Assembly (NCBI RefSeq): GCF_019799905.1
Contig: NZ_JABGCI010000008.1
Coordinates: 1 to 64,000, forward strand
Source of the DNA: Trujillonella endophytica
Lineage (GTDB): Bacteria; Actinomycetota; Actinomycetes; Mycobacteriales; Geodermatophilaceae
DNA length: 64,000 nucleotides
Reading direction: 5' to 3'
In this document: positions 35,023 through 42,382 of the stretch, one piece after another
Numbering within the stretch: the stretch's first letter is position 1
Layout: each line of letters begins with the position of its first letter
Program-made: the position numbers and the translations under genes
The notes under the pieces: model-generated
What the model saw: only the letters and a program-made list of their open reading frames with translations
What the model was told of the DNA's origin: nothing
The model's database searches: none

Positions 35023-36173
35023 GCCGCCGTCCCCTCTGCGATGCCGTTCCGCTCCGCGATGTCGACCAGGGCCCGCTGGTGCAGCTCCGGGCCGCCGTAG
35101 AGCACCTCGTTGCTGATGGCCCGCCGGAAGTACAGGTGCAGGTCGTACTCCCAGGTCATGCCGATCCCGCCGTGCAGCTGGACGCAGTCGTGCAGGGTGA
35201 CGGTGCTGCGGCGGCCGACGTGCGCCTTGGCCACCCGCGGGGCGATGGCGGCGTCGGGCCGGTCCAGCTGCACGGCCCGGGCCGCGTGCCCGGTGATCGC
35301 CGCGGAGCCCTCCAGCCACATCCGGTGGTCGGCCATCCGGTGCTTGAGCGCCTGGTAGGAGCCGATCGGCCGGCCGAACGCCACCCGGTCCTTGGCGTAC
35401 TGGACGGTCATCTCCAGGCCCCGGGCGGTCGCGCCGGTGGTCTCGGCGCACTGCAGCACGAGGGCCACCCGGAGCTGGTGCTCGATGTCGGCCGCCGCGC
35501 CGCCGGCCGCGCCGACGAGGGTGCCGGCGCCGGCCCGCACGCCGGTGAACCGCACGGTGGCCAGGCGCCGGGCCAGGTCGAGGGTCTCCAGCGGCTCGAC
35601 CTCGACGCCGGGGGTGTCGCGGGGGAGGAGGAACTGCGCCGGGCCGTCGGGCGTGGTGGCGCTGACCAGGACGACGTCGGCGACCGCGGCGTCCGGGACG
35701 TAGGAGGCCACGCCGTCGAGGACGTACCCGGCGCCGTCGGCCGTGGCCCGGACCGGCAGGTCACCGGAGGGCAGCGGATCGTCCGGCCCGGCCAGCGCCC
35801 AGGTGGCGACGACGTCGCCGGCGGCGATGCCGGGCAGCACCCGCTCGGCCAGCTCCGGGGACGCCGCCCGCGCCAGGCCGGCCGCGACCACGTTGGTCAC
35901 CAGCGCCGGGCCGGGGTGGACCAGCCGGCCGAACTCCTCGGCCACGATCGCGGCGTCCACCAGCGCCTCGCCGGAGACGCTGCCGCCGCCGTGCTCCTCG
36001 GGGACGAACATCGCGGTCCAGCCCAGCTCCGCCCCGGCCGTCCACGTGGCCCGGTCGAACCCGGCGGGGTCCTCGACCAGCTCGCGCACCCGCTCGACCG
36101 GCGCCCGTTCCTGCAGTGCCCGCCGGCACGTCGTCCGGAACAGCTCCTGGTCCTCCGACAGCCCGAAGGCCAT
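35019..36173 (-). CDS. Acyl-CoA dehydrogenase, short-type subunit of a pair
   Basis: This 384-residue protein starts MAFGLSEDQELFRTTCRRAL. It lacks a clear (T/S)EP.GSD segment in the middle domain but has RVAFGRPIGSYQALKHRMAD and CVQLHGGIGMTWEYDLHLYF at the C-terminus, like 7366-8499 and 38026-39078. In heterotetrameric dehydrogenases one subunit of this kind supplies part of the active site (family knowledge). The ATG at 36173 has GGGGAGG upstream. It opens the minus-strand operon and is divergent from the thiolase-like gene at 36318. Confidence 0.9.
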   Translation of the reverse strand: MAFGLSEDQELFRTTCRRALQERAPVERVRELVEDPAGFDRATWTAGAELGWTAMFVPEEHGGGSVSGEALVDAAIVAEEFGRLVHPGPALVTNVVAAGLARAASPELAERVLPGIAAGDVVATWALAGPDDPLPSGDLPVRATADGAGYVLDGVASYVPDAAVADVVLVSATTPDGPAQFLLPRDTPGVEVEPLETLDLARRLATVRFTGVRAGAGTLVGAAGGAAADIEHQLRVALVLQCAETTGATARGLEMTVQYAKDRVAFGRPIGSYQALKHRMADHRMWLEGSAAITGHAARAVQLDRPDAAIAPRVAKAHVGRRSTVTLHDCVQLHGGIGMTWEYDLHLYFRRAISNEVLYGGPELHQRALVDIAERNGIAEGTAA

Positions 36174-36239
36174 GCCGCCTCCCCGGTCCTGGTGCCGGGC
36201 CGCGGCCGCTCCGTGGGTCCGGGCCCTTGCCCGGCGGAC

Positions 36240-36254
36240 GATACGTGCGATACA
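36240..36254. promoter_or_regulatory. Direct GATAC repeats in the divergent gap
   Basis: GATACGTGCGATACA contains GATAC at 36240-36244 and 36249-36253, nine bases apart, in the 144-bp gap between divergent dehydrogenase and thiolase-like operons. It resembles the GATAG half-sites seen at other promoters of the island. The role is inferred. Confidence 0.4.
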
Positions 36255-36317
36255 CAACGGGTAGCAAGTGTCTCATCCGTCCCGCCGACGTCGGCGGGCA
36301 GCGAGAGGTGGAAACCC

Positions 36318-37487
36318 GTGGCGCGACCCAGGCAGGCGGCCATCGCCGGCGTCTACACGACCAAGCAGGGCAAGCTGCCCGACCGCACGTCGTTCTCCCT
36401 GCAGCTGGAGGCCATCAAGGGCGCGTGCGACGACGCCGGCATCCCGGTCGAGGAGGTCGACGGGATCATCCCGCTGAGCATGTCCGACCACCTGCCGGGC
36501 ACGACCGCGACCCAGTTCTGGGCCGCGCAGCTCGGTGAGCGCCCGTTGGGCCTGATGGAGACCGGCGGCGCGTCCGGGGCGCTGGCCAAGGCGGCGCTGG
36601 CGATCGAGAACGGCATGTGCGAGGTCGTCGTCCTCTTCTACGGCAAGGCCGGCTCGCTGGTCGGCCCGCGCGGCACCGCCGCCGCCGACAAGGCGCCCCG
36701 GGTGCCGGACTGGAGCTTCTACCAGGCCGGCGCCTACATGACGACGTGGTACGCACTCTGGGCGCAGCGCTACATGCACGAGTTCGGCGCGACCCACGCC
36801 GACCTGGCCGAGGTCGCCGTCTTCACCCGGTACCACGCGACGCTCAACCCGAACTCGATCATGGGCCGCAAGGGCGAGATCACCGTCGAGGACGTGCTGG
36901 ACTCCCGGCCCATCTGCGAGCCGCTGAACCTGCTCGACTGCTCGCTGGACAACGACGGCGGCTACGCGATCGTGATGACCTCGGCGGAGCGGGCGAGGTC
37001 GGCCAGGAGCAAGCCCGTCTGGGTGCTCGGCGGGGCGGAGTCCACCTACACCGACTTCTACACCACGATCAACGACCCCTGGTTCCCCGAGGAGGGCAAG
37101 GCGGTGCGCCGTGCGGCGAACCGCGCCTTCGAGATCTCCGGCATCGGCCGCGACGAGATCGACGTCGCCGGGCTCTACGACTGCTTCACCATCACCACGA
37201 TCCGCGACCTCGAGGAGATGGGCTTCTGCAAGCTCGGCGAGGGCGCCGAGTACGTCAAGGAGGGCCACTGCCGGCTCGGTGGCTCGATGCCGACCAACAC
37301 CGACGGCGGCCTGCTCTCCAACAGCCACGCCGGTGACCCGGCCGGCATGCACACGATCGAGGTCGTCCGCCAGCTGCGCGGCGAGTGCGGCGAGCGGCAG
37401 GTGCCGAACGCGAGGATCGGCGTCTCCCTCCAGCAGGGCTGGGCGGTGCACGGCATGGCCGGTGTGCTCGTCATGGCCGCCGACTGA
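36318..37487 (+). CDS. Thiolase-like protein (Ltp2/SCP-x-type putative aldolase)
   Basis: This 389-residue protein starts RQAAIAGVYTTKQGKLPDRT. The place of the thiolase nucleophilic Cys reads METGGASGALAKAALAIENG, with no Cys. The C-terminal part has VAGLYDCFTITTIRDLEEMG, FCKLGEGAEYVKEG and NTDGGLLSNSHAGDPAG, giving the conserved LYD Tyr and GFC Cys of the Ltp2-like group. With the DUF35 protein directly downstream it is probably a retro-aldolase or acyl-transfer enzyme rather than a classical thiolase. The GTG at 36318 follows GAGAGGTGG. It opens the operon through to 40690. Confidence 0.83.
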   Translation: MARPRQAAIAGVYTTKQGKLPDRTSFSLQLEAIKGACDDAGIPVEEVDGIIPLSMSDHLPGTTATQFWAAQLGERPLGLMETGGASGALAKAALAIENGMCEVVVLFYGKAGSLVGPRGTAAADKAPRVPDWSFYQAGAYMTTWYALWAQRYMHEFGATHADLAEVAVFTRYHATLNPNSIMGRKGEITVEDVLDSRPICEPLNLLDCSLDNDGGYAIVMTSAERARSARSKPVWVLGGAESTYTDFYTTINDPWFPEEGKAVRRAANRAFEISGIGRDEIDVAGLYDCFTITTIRDLEEMGFCKLGEGAEYVKEGHCRLGGSMPTNTDGGLLSNSHAGDPAGMHTIEVVRQLRGECGERQVPNARIGVSLQQGWAVHGMAGVLVMAAD

Positions 37488-37529
37488 GCCCCACCGCCCC
37501 CGCCAGCGCTGACCCCGAGGAGAGACACG

Positions 37530-38024
37530 ATGACCTACCGCAAGCCCCTGCCGCAGATCGAGCCGGCCAACACGACCTTCTGGGAGGGCCTCGCCGCCGG
37601 TGAGTTCCGCGTGCCGAAGTGCGACAACTGCGGCCACTACAACTGGGTGCCCTTCCCCGCGTGCCGCTCCTGCCTGAACGAGGCCCAGACGTGGACGCCG
37701 GTCAGCCGGGACGCGACCGTCTGGAGCTTCAGCGTCGTCCACCGCGGGCCCGGCGCCTTCAACGAGGAGGTGCCCTACGCAGTCGTCCTGGCCAAGCTGG
37801 CCGAGGAGCCGCGCGGCTGCATCGTCATCGGCAACACCGTCGGCATCGACCCGGCCGACCTGTACGTCGGGATGCCGCTGCGGATCGTGTTCGAGGAGAT
37901 CCCCGACGAGGACGTGACCGTCTACCGCTTCGCGGCGGCCGGCGCCCCGGACTCCGTCGTCCGGGAGTCCGACGACGCGGACGCCGCCCTCAGCGTGGAG
38001 AACCAGCCGGCCACGGTGGCCTGA
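37530..38024 (+). CDS. DUF35 zinc-ribbon/OB-fold protein
   Basis: This 164-residue protein has an N-terminal docking helix (NTTFWEGLAAGEFRVPKC), a zinc ribbon with CDNC and CRSC (about 31-50), and an OB-fold (RDATVWSFSVVHRGPGAFNE, then PYAVVLAKLAEEPRG). The tail of about 30 residues is longer than in the two homologues and acidic. It should dock on the thiolase-like protein encoded 42 bp upstream. GAGGAGAG precedes the ATG. Confidence 0.88.
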   Translation: MTYRKPLPQIEPANTTFWEGLAAGEFRVPKCDNCGHYNWVPFPACRSCLNEAQTWTPVSRDATVWSFSVVHRGPGAFNEEVPYAVVLAKLAEEPRGCIVIGNTVGIDPADLYVGMPLRIVFEEIPDEDVTVYRFAAAGAPDSVVRESDDADAALSVENQPATVA

Positions 38025-38025
38025 G

Positions 38026-39078
38026 GTGGACCTCTCGCTCACCGAGGACCAGCGCTCGCTCAAAGAGGTCTTCGCCGAGCTCTTCGCCAAGGAGGCGACC
38101 CCCGAGCGGGTCCGCGCCGCCGAGGCGGGCGGGCACGACGAGGCCCTGTGGCGGGTGCTCGTCGGGTCGGGCGCGCCCACGATGGGCGTCCCCGAGGAAC
38201 TCGGCGGCGGCGGGGCGAGCACCGCCGACCTGGTGGTGGTCGTGACGGAGGCGGGCCGCCGGGTCGCGCCGGTGCCGCTGGTCGAGGTGCTCGCGGCGGC
38301 CGACGCCCTCTCCCGCACCGACGCCGGCGGGGAGCTGCTGGCCGGCGTGGGGGAGGGGCGCGTGCTCCCGGTGCTCGCCCTGCGGCCGCTGCGCAGCGGC
38401 TCGGCCGGGCCGGTGCCGGGCGCGGCGGTCGCCGACGTCGTGGTCGCCCTCGACGGCGAGGAGCTGGTCGCGCTCTCGCGACCGGCGGGGCAGGCGGCTC
38501 CGCTGCTGCCCAACCTCGGCTCCGCCGCGCTGGCGGAGGTCACGACGGCGGGGTGGTCCGGCCGGCGGGTCCTGGCGACCGGCGCCGAGGCGCGCCGGGT
38601 GTACGAGGACGCCCTCTCCCTGTGGCGGGTCCTCACCGCCGCCGCGCTCGACGGCGTGCGCCAGGAGGCGCTGCGGCTGGGCGTGGAGTACGTCAAGGAG
38701 CGGCACGCCTTCGGCGTCCCGATCGCCTGGTTCCAGACCGTGCAGCACCGGCTGGCCGACGAGGCCACCGCCGGGGACGGCGTGGAGCTGCTGGTGCACG
38801 AGGCGGCGTGGGCCCGGGACTCCGGCTCGCCGCGGGCGGCCGCCCTGGCCCGGATGGCGCTGCTGTTCGCCGGCGAGACGGCGTTCTCGACGAGCGCGGC
38901 GAGCCTGCACTTCCACGGCGGGTACGGCTACACGCTCGAGTACGACGTCCAGCTGTACTTCCGCCGGGCCAAGGCCTGGCAGCTCGCACTGGGCGCCCCC
39001 CGGCACGAGCTGCGGGCGCTGGCCGCCGACCTGTTCCCGCCGGCGGGCCCGCCGGTCCTCGAGGAGGCAGTCGTCTGA
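38026..39078 (+). CDS. Acyl-CoA dehydrogenase, short-type subunit of a pair
   Basis: This 350-residue protein is short for the family (usual length 380-400). It starts VDLSLTEDQRSLKEVFAELF and has a reduced, Ala-rich middle domain without a flavin (T/S)EP.GSD motif. The C-terminal helices have KERHAFGVPIAWFQTVQHRL and LHFHGGYGYTLEYDVQLYF. It is the short partner of the dehydrogenase at 39078, which starts on the last base of its stop codon (TGATG). It likely forms an alpha2-beta2 enzyme. The GTG start is two bases after the DUF35 stop. Confidence 0.88.
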   Translation: MDLSLTEDQRSLKEVFAELFAKEATPERVRAAEAGGHDEALWRVLVGSGAPTMGVPEELGGGGASTADLVVVVTEAGRRVAPVPLVEVLAAADALSRTDAGGELLAGVGEGRVLPVLALRPLRSGSAGPVPGAAVADVVVALDGEELVALSRPAGQAAPLLPNLGSAALAEVTTAGWSGRRVLATGAEARRVYEDALSLWRVLTAAALDGVRQEALRLGVEYVKERHAFGVPIAWFQTVQHRLADEATAGDGVELLVHEAAWARDSGSPRAAALARMALLFAGETAFSTSAASLHFHGGYGYTLEYDVQLYFRRAKAWQLALGAPRHELRALAADLFPPAGPPVLEEAVV

Positions 39079-40247
39079 TGGACTTCACCGAGCACGACTC
39101 CCTCGCCGAGTTCCGCAAGGCCGCGCACGAGTGGGCCGACGAGCACGTCCGCCCGGAGTGGGTGGAGCTGGAGCACGCGACCGGCACCCACCACAACCCG
39201 CAGCTGCACGCGCTGCTCGGGCAGCAGGGGCTGCTGGGCGCGGGCTGGCCGGCGGAGTACGGCGGCAGCGACGTCGACCCCGGCTACGCGCTGGCCGTCT
39301 TCCAGGAGATCGGCGCCCGCGGACTGCGGATGGACGGCTGGGTCACCACCGAGATGGTGGCCCGGACGATCCTGCACGTGGCCACCGAGGAGGCCAAGCA
39401 GGAGATCATCCCGCCCGCGCTGCGCGGCGAGGTGGTCATCGTGCTGGGCTACACCGAGCCCAGCGCGGGGTCGGACGTGGCGGCGGCGCGGATGCGGGCG
39501 GTCCGCGACGGCGACGAGTGGGTCGTCAACGGGTCCAAGATGTTCACCAGCACCGCGCACATGGCCACCCACGTGTTCCTGCTGACCCGCACGAACACCG
39601 AGGTCGCCAAGCACAAGGGGCTGACCCTGCTCCTGGCCCGGCTCGACGCCCCCGGTGTCGAGGTGCAGCCGGTGCACACGCTCGGCGGGCAGCGGACCAA
39701 CGCGACCTTCTACTCCGACGTGCGCGTGCCCGACCGGATGCGGATCGGGGACGTCGACGGCGGCTGGGGAGTCATGCGCGTGGCCCTGGTGCACGAGCGG
39801 GGGACCGCCACGGCGCCCGGCGGCCCGACGCTGGTGGAGCAGGTGGCGGCGTGGGCGCGGGATGCCCCGGGGCCCGACGGCGCCCCGCTGCTCGAGGACC
39901 CGACGGTCGCCGAGCGGCTGGCCCGCCTGGCCATCGACGACGAGGTCTCGCGCCTGCTGGGCCTCAAGGTCCGCTGGATCGCCTCGACCGGGGGGATGCC
40001 CGGCATCGAGGGCTCGATGCAGAAGCTGTGGTCCAGCGAGGCCGAGCAGCGGCGCGTCGCCGTCCTCACCGACCTGCTCGGCGAGCAGGCCGTGCTCGCC
40101 GGCGACGCCGGGCCGCTGCACGGCGCGGTCGAGTGGGCGCTGCGCAAGGCCCCCGTGAGCACGATCTACGGCGGCACCAGCGAGGTGCAGCGGGAGATCG
40201 TCGCCGAGCGGCGGCTCGGCCTGCCGCGCAGCCGGCCGATCGGGTGA
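39078..40247 (+). CDS. Acyl-CoA dehydrogenase, long-type subunit of a pair
   Basis: This 389-residue protein shows LGYTEPSAGSDVAAARMRA (about 132-150) and WVVNGSKMFTSTA, the FAD-binding segments, then STIYGGTSEVQREIVAERRL at the C-terminus, with Gly at the MCAD Glu position. The gene begins within the stop codon of the short-type partner, which indicates equal expression of two subunits. It ends in a 4-bp overlap with the NTF2-like gene. Substrate specificity cannot be read from sequence. Confidence 0.9.
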   Translation: MDFTEHDSLAEFRKAAHEWADEHVRPEWVELEHATGTHHNPQLHALLGQQGLLGAGWPAEYGGSDVDPGYALAVFQEIGARGLRMDGWVTTEMVARTILHVATEEAKQEIIPPALRGEVVIVLGYTEPSAGSDVAAARMRAVRDGDEWVVNGSKMFTSTAHMATHVFLLTRTNTEVAKHKGLTLLLARLDAPGVEVQPVHTLGGQRTNATFYSDVRVPDRMRIGDVDGGWGVMRVALVHERGTATAPGGPTLVEQVAAWARDAPGPDGAPLLEDPTVAERLARLAIDDEVSRLLGLKVRWIASTGGMPGIEGSMQKLWSSEAEQRRVAVLTDLLGEQAVLAGDAGPLHGAVEWALRKAPVSTIYGGTSEVQREIVAERRLGLPRSRPIG

Positions 40248-40690
40248 GCGGGGACTCCGGCGGGGACGCGGCCGACGTCCTCGCCGTCATGGGCACCCTC
40301 AACCGGTACGCGTGGGCGCTGGACACCCGGGACTGGGAGGGGCTGCGCGAGGTCTTCGCCGCGGACCTCCGTGCCGACTACGGCGCCTTCCGGGTCGAGG
40401 GCGTCGAGGAGATGGTGCGGCGGATGCGCGACTCGCACGCGCACGTCGACGCCACCCAGCACCTGATCGGCGGCCACGACGTCGTGGTCGACGGGGACAC
40501 GGCACGCACCCGCTGCCAGGTGGTGGCGACGCTGCGCCGGGCCGGGCGCCCGTCGCTGATCTACCGGACCGGGGCCTGGTACGCCGACGAGCTGGTGCGC
40601 ACCCCGGCGGGCTGGCGGATCACCACGCGCACCGCCCACGGGCTCTGGCAGGAGGGCGACCGCGCCGTCGTCCGTCCGCCGGGCGGGTGA
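40244..40690 (+). CDS. NTF2/SnoaL-like protein
   Basis: This 148-residue protein folds as a single cone-shaped NTF2-like domain: LNRYAWALDTRDWEGLREVF, then TQHLIGGHDVVVDGDTARTR and RTGAWYADELVRTPAGWRIT. Members include isomerases, hydratases and ring-hydroxylating dioxygenase beta-like proteins. Its sequence pattern is close to the NTF2 half of the LLM fusion at 9359-10663, with the same ALD.R(E/D) start and (D/T)ELVRTP.GWRI end. It overlaps the dehydrogenase stop (GTGA) and ends the operon. Confidence 0.85.
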   Translation: MSGDSGGDAADVLAVMGTLNRYAWALDTRDWEGLREVFAADLRADYGAFRVEGVEEMVRRMRDSHAHVDATQHLIGGHDVVVDGDTARTRCQVVATLRRAGRPSLIYRTGAWYADELVRTPAGWRITTRTAHGLWQEGDRAVVRPPGG

Positions 40691-40732
40691 ACGCGTCGCC
40701 GCGGGTGCGGCGCCGTGCAGCTCCTCCGACCA

Positions 40733-40742
40733 CTATCATTGC
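40733..40742 (+). promoter_or_regulatory. CTATCATTGC element upstream of the P450 operon
   Basis: The 10-mer CTATCATTGC lies 64-73 bp before the ATG at 40806 and occurs identically at 44606-44615, 51-60 bp before the aldehyde dehydrogenase start. TATCAT fits an actinobacterial -10 (TANNNT). With the preceding A it also gives the ACTATC half-site of the palindrome at 31183-31195. Confidence 0.5.
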
Positions 40743-40805
40743 GATGTTTGCGGGTTGCGCCGACGAGGCGACAGCCCGGCCGAGCTCCTGGGAGGAACGG
40801 ACGCC

Positions 40806-42107
40806 ATGACGACGTCGGACACCGCCGGCATCTGCCCGGTCACCGTGCGCCCCCTCGAGGAGGGTGCCCCGCCGCGGCCGGTCATCGACCTGGACGTGCA
40901 CGGCGAGGAGTTCAGCCAGAGGAACTACGCCATCTACGACGAGTTGCTGCAGAGGGCGCCGCTCGCCTGGTCGCTGAAGAACGGCGGCTTCTGGATGCTC
41001 ACCGGCTACGAGCCGGTGTTCGAGGCCACCAAGGACGACGACCTCTTCCTCTCCTCCCCCGGGACCGGGCTGCCCAAGGACGGGCAGGAGGCGCTCGCGC
41101 CGGGCACCGGTCCCATCCCCATCGAGATCGACCCGCCGGAGACCCAGCAGTACCGCAAGCCGGTGCTCGGTCTGCTGTCGCCCAAGACGGTGGCGAACAT
41201 GGAGCCCTCGATCCGGCAGATGGCCGACGAGTTCATCGACGAGTTCATCGAGGCCGGCGAGGGCGACCTCGTGCAGCAGCTGACCACGCCGCTGCCCGCC
41301 AAGCTCTCCCTGCGCCTGCTGGGCATGGACGAGGACCGGTGGCCGGAGTTCGTCGCCTGGATCCACACGATCATCCACGGCGAGCGAGCCCAGGCCGGCG
41401 AGGCCCAGATGGCGCTGTTCGGCGAGGTCGCAAAGGCGCTCGAGGCGCGGGCCGCGCTGGAGGACAAGCCGAACGACGTCCTCACCGCCATCGTCACCTG
41501 CCAGGTCAACGGCGAGACGATCGGCTTCGTCGAGCAGGTCCGCTACGTGTTCCTGGTGCTGCTCGGCGGCATGGACACCACCAGCGGCCTCACCGGCAAC
41601 ACCCTGGAGCGTCTCGCCCGCGACCCGGCCCTGCGGCAGGCGCTGATCGACCGGCGCGATCTGCTCAAGCCGGCCACCGAGGAGTTCCTCCGCGTCGGCA
41701 CGCCCACCCAGGGCCTGGCCCGCACGCTCTCCCGGGACGCCGAGTTCCACGGCCAGCAGATGAAGGCGGGGGAGCGGGTGATGCTCATGTGGGCCGGGGC
41801 CAACTACGACCCGGCCGAGTTCCCCGACCCGCACACCGTCGACCTCGAGCGCACCCCCAACCGGCACATGGCCTTCGGCGTCGGCCTGCACCGGTGCCTG
41901 GGCTCCAACCTCGCCCGGTCGATGTTCCAGGTCATGATCGACCGGGTCCTGGACCGGCTGCCGGACTTCGAGCTCACCGTCGACGAGGTCCCGCGGTTCT
42001 CCGACGCGGGCAACGTCTACGCCCCCACCAGCTTCCCCGTCCGGTTCGCACCGGGCCCGCGGGTGAGCCCGTCGAGCGAGCCGGCCGCCGCCGGCCCGTC
42101 CCAGTAG
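40806..42107 (+). CDS. Cytochrome P450
   Basis: This 433-residue bacterial soluble P450 has the I-helix LLGGMDTTSG (oxygen activation), the K-helix ExxR in EEFLR, and the heme-ligand loop FGVGLHRCLGSNLAR with the axial Cys. It inserts oxygen into a hydrophobic substrate using electrons from a ferredoxin; the ferredoxin at 42120 is 12 bp downstream and is the likely donor. No reductase gene is nearby. The ATG follows GGGAGG. It may perform the first hydroxylation, before the GMC and aldehyde dehydrogenases. It is distinct from the P450 pair at 53121-55994. Confidence 0.95.
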   Translation: MTTSDTAGICPVTVRPLEEGAPPRPVIDLDVHGEEFSQRNYAIYDELLQRAPLAWSLKNGGFWMLTGYEPVFEATKDDDLFLSSPGTGLPKDGQEALAPGTGPIPIEIDPPETQQYRKPVLGLLSPKTVANMEPSIRQMADEFIDEFIEAGEGDLVQQLTTPLPAKLSLRLLGMDEDRWPEFVAWIHTIIHGERAQAGEAQMALFGEVAKALEARAALEDKPNDVLTAIVTCQVNGETIGFVEQVRYVFLVLLGGMDTTSGLTGNTLERLARDPALRQALIDRRDLLKPATEEFLRVGTPTQGLARTLSRDAEFHGQQMKAGERVMLMWAGANYDPAEFPDPHTVDLERTPNRHMAFGVGLHRCLGSNLARSMFQVMIDRVLDRLPDFELTVDEVPRFSDAGNVYAPTSFPVRFAPGPRVSPSSEPAAAGPSQ

Positions 42108-42119
42108 GAGGTCTCCCAC

Positions 42120-42314
42120 GTGCGCGTGACAGCGGACAACTCGCAGTGCGCCGGGCACACCCTGTGCAACGCCGCGGCCCCGCAGGTCTTCGGTCTCGAC
42201 GACGAGGGCTACGTGGTCGTCCTCGTCGACGGCGACGTCCCGGCGGAGGTCGAGGGCGCGGCGCGCGAGGCCGTGGCGGCCTGCCCGGAGCGCGCCCTGT
42301 CGATCCTGGAGTGA
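42120..42314 (+). CDS. [3Fe-4S]-type ferredoxin, P450 redox partner
   Basis: This 64-residue acidic ferredoxin begins with a conserved start (RVTADNSQCAGHTLCNAAAP) and has CxxHxxC plus a distant CP (AACPERAL). His replaces the fourth Cys ligand, typical of P450-linked 3Fe-4S or modified 4Fe-4S ferredoxins in actinobacteria. It carries single electrons from a reductase, encoded elsewhere, to the P450. The GTG start has AGGAGG nearby. The stop is followed after 3 bases by a set of overlapping palindromes. Confidence 0.93.
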   Translation: MRVTADNSQCAGHTLCNAAAPQVFGLDDEGYVVVLVDGDVPAEVEGAAREAVAACPERALSILE

Positions 42315-42317
42315 CCC

Positions 42318-42382
42318 GGCGCCCCGCCGGACCGGCGGGGCGCCCCGCCATGATGGCGGGGCGCCCCGCCATGATGGCGGGG
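42318..42382. repeat. Overlapping palindrome array between ferredoxin and MFS genes
   Basis: Three long perfect hairpins overlap. GGCGCCCCGCCGG-A-CCGGCGGGGCGCC spans 42318-42344. GGCGCCCCGCCAT-G-ATGGCGGGGCGCC spans 42339-42365. A third CCCCGCCAT-G-ATGGCGGGG ends at the GTG of the MFS gene. The last two share a 21-bp direct repeat. It probably acts as a terminator or attenuator, and the final G-rich arm covers the ribosome-binding region of the MFS gene. Confidence 0.85.
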
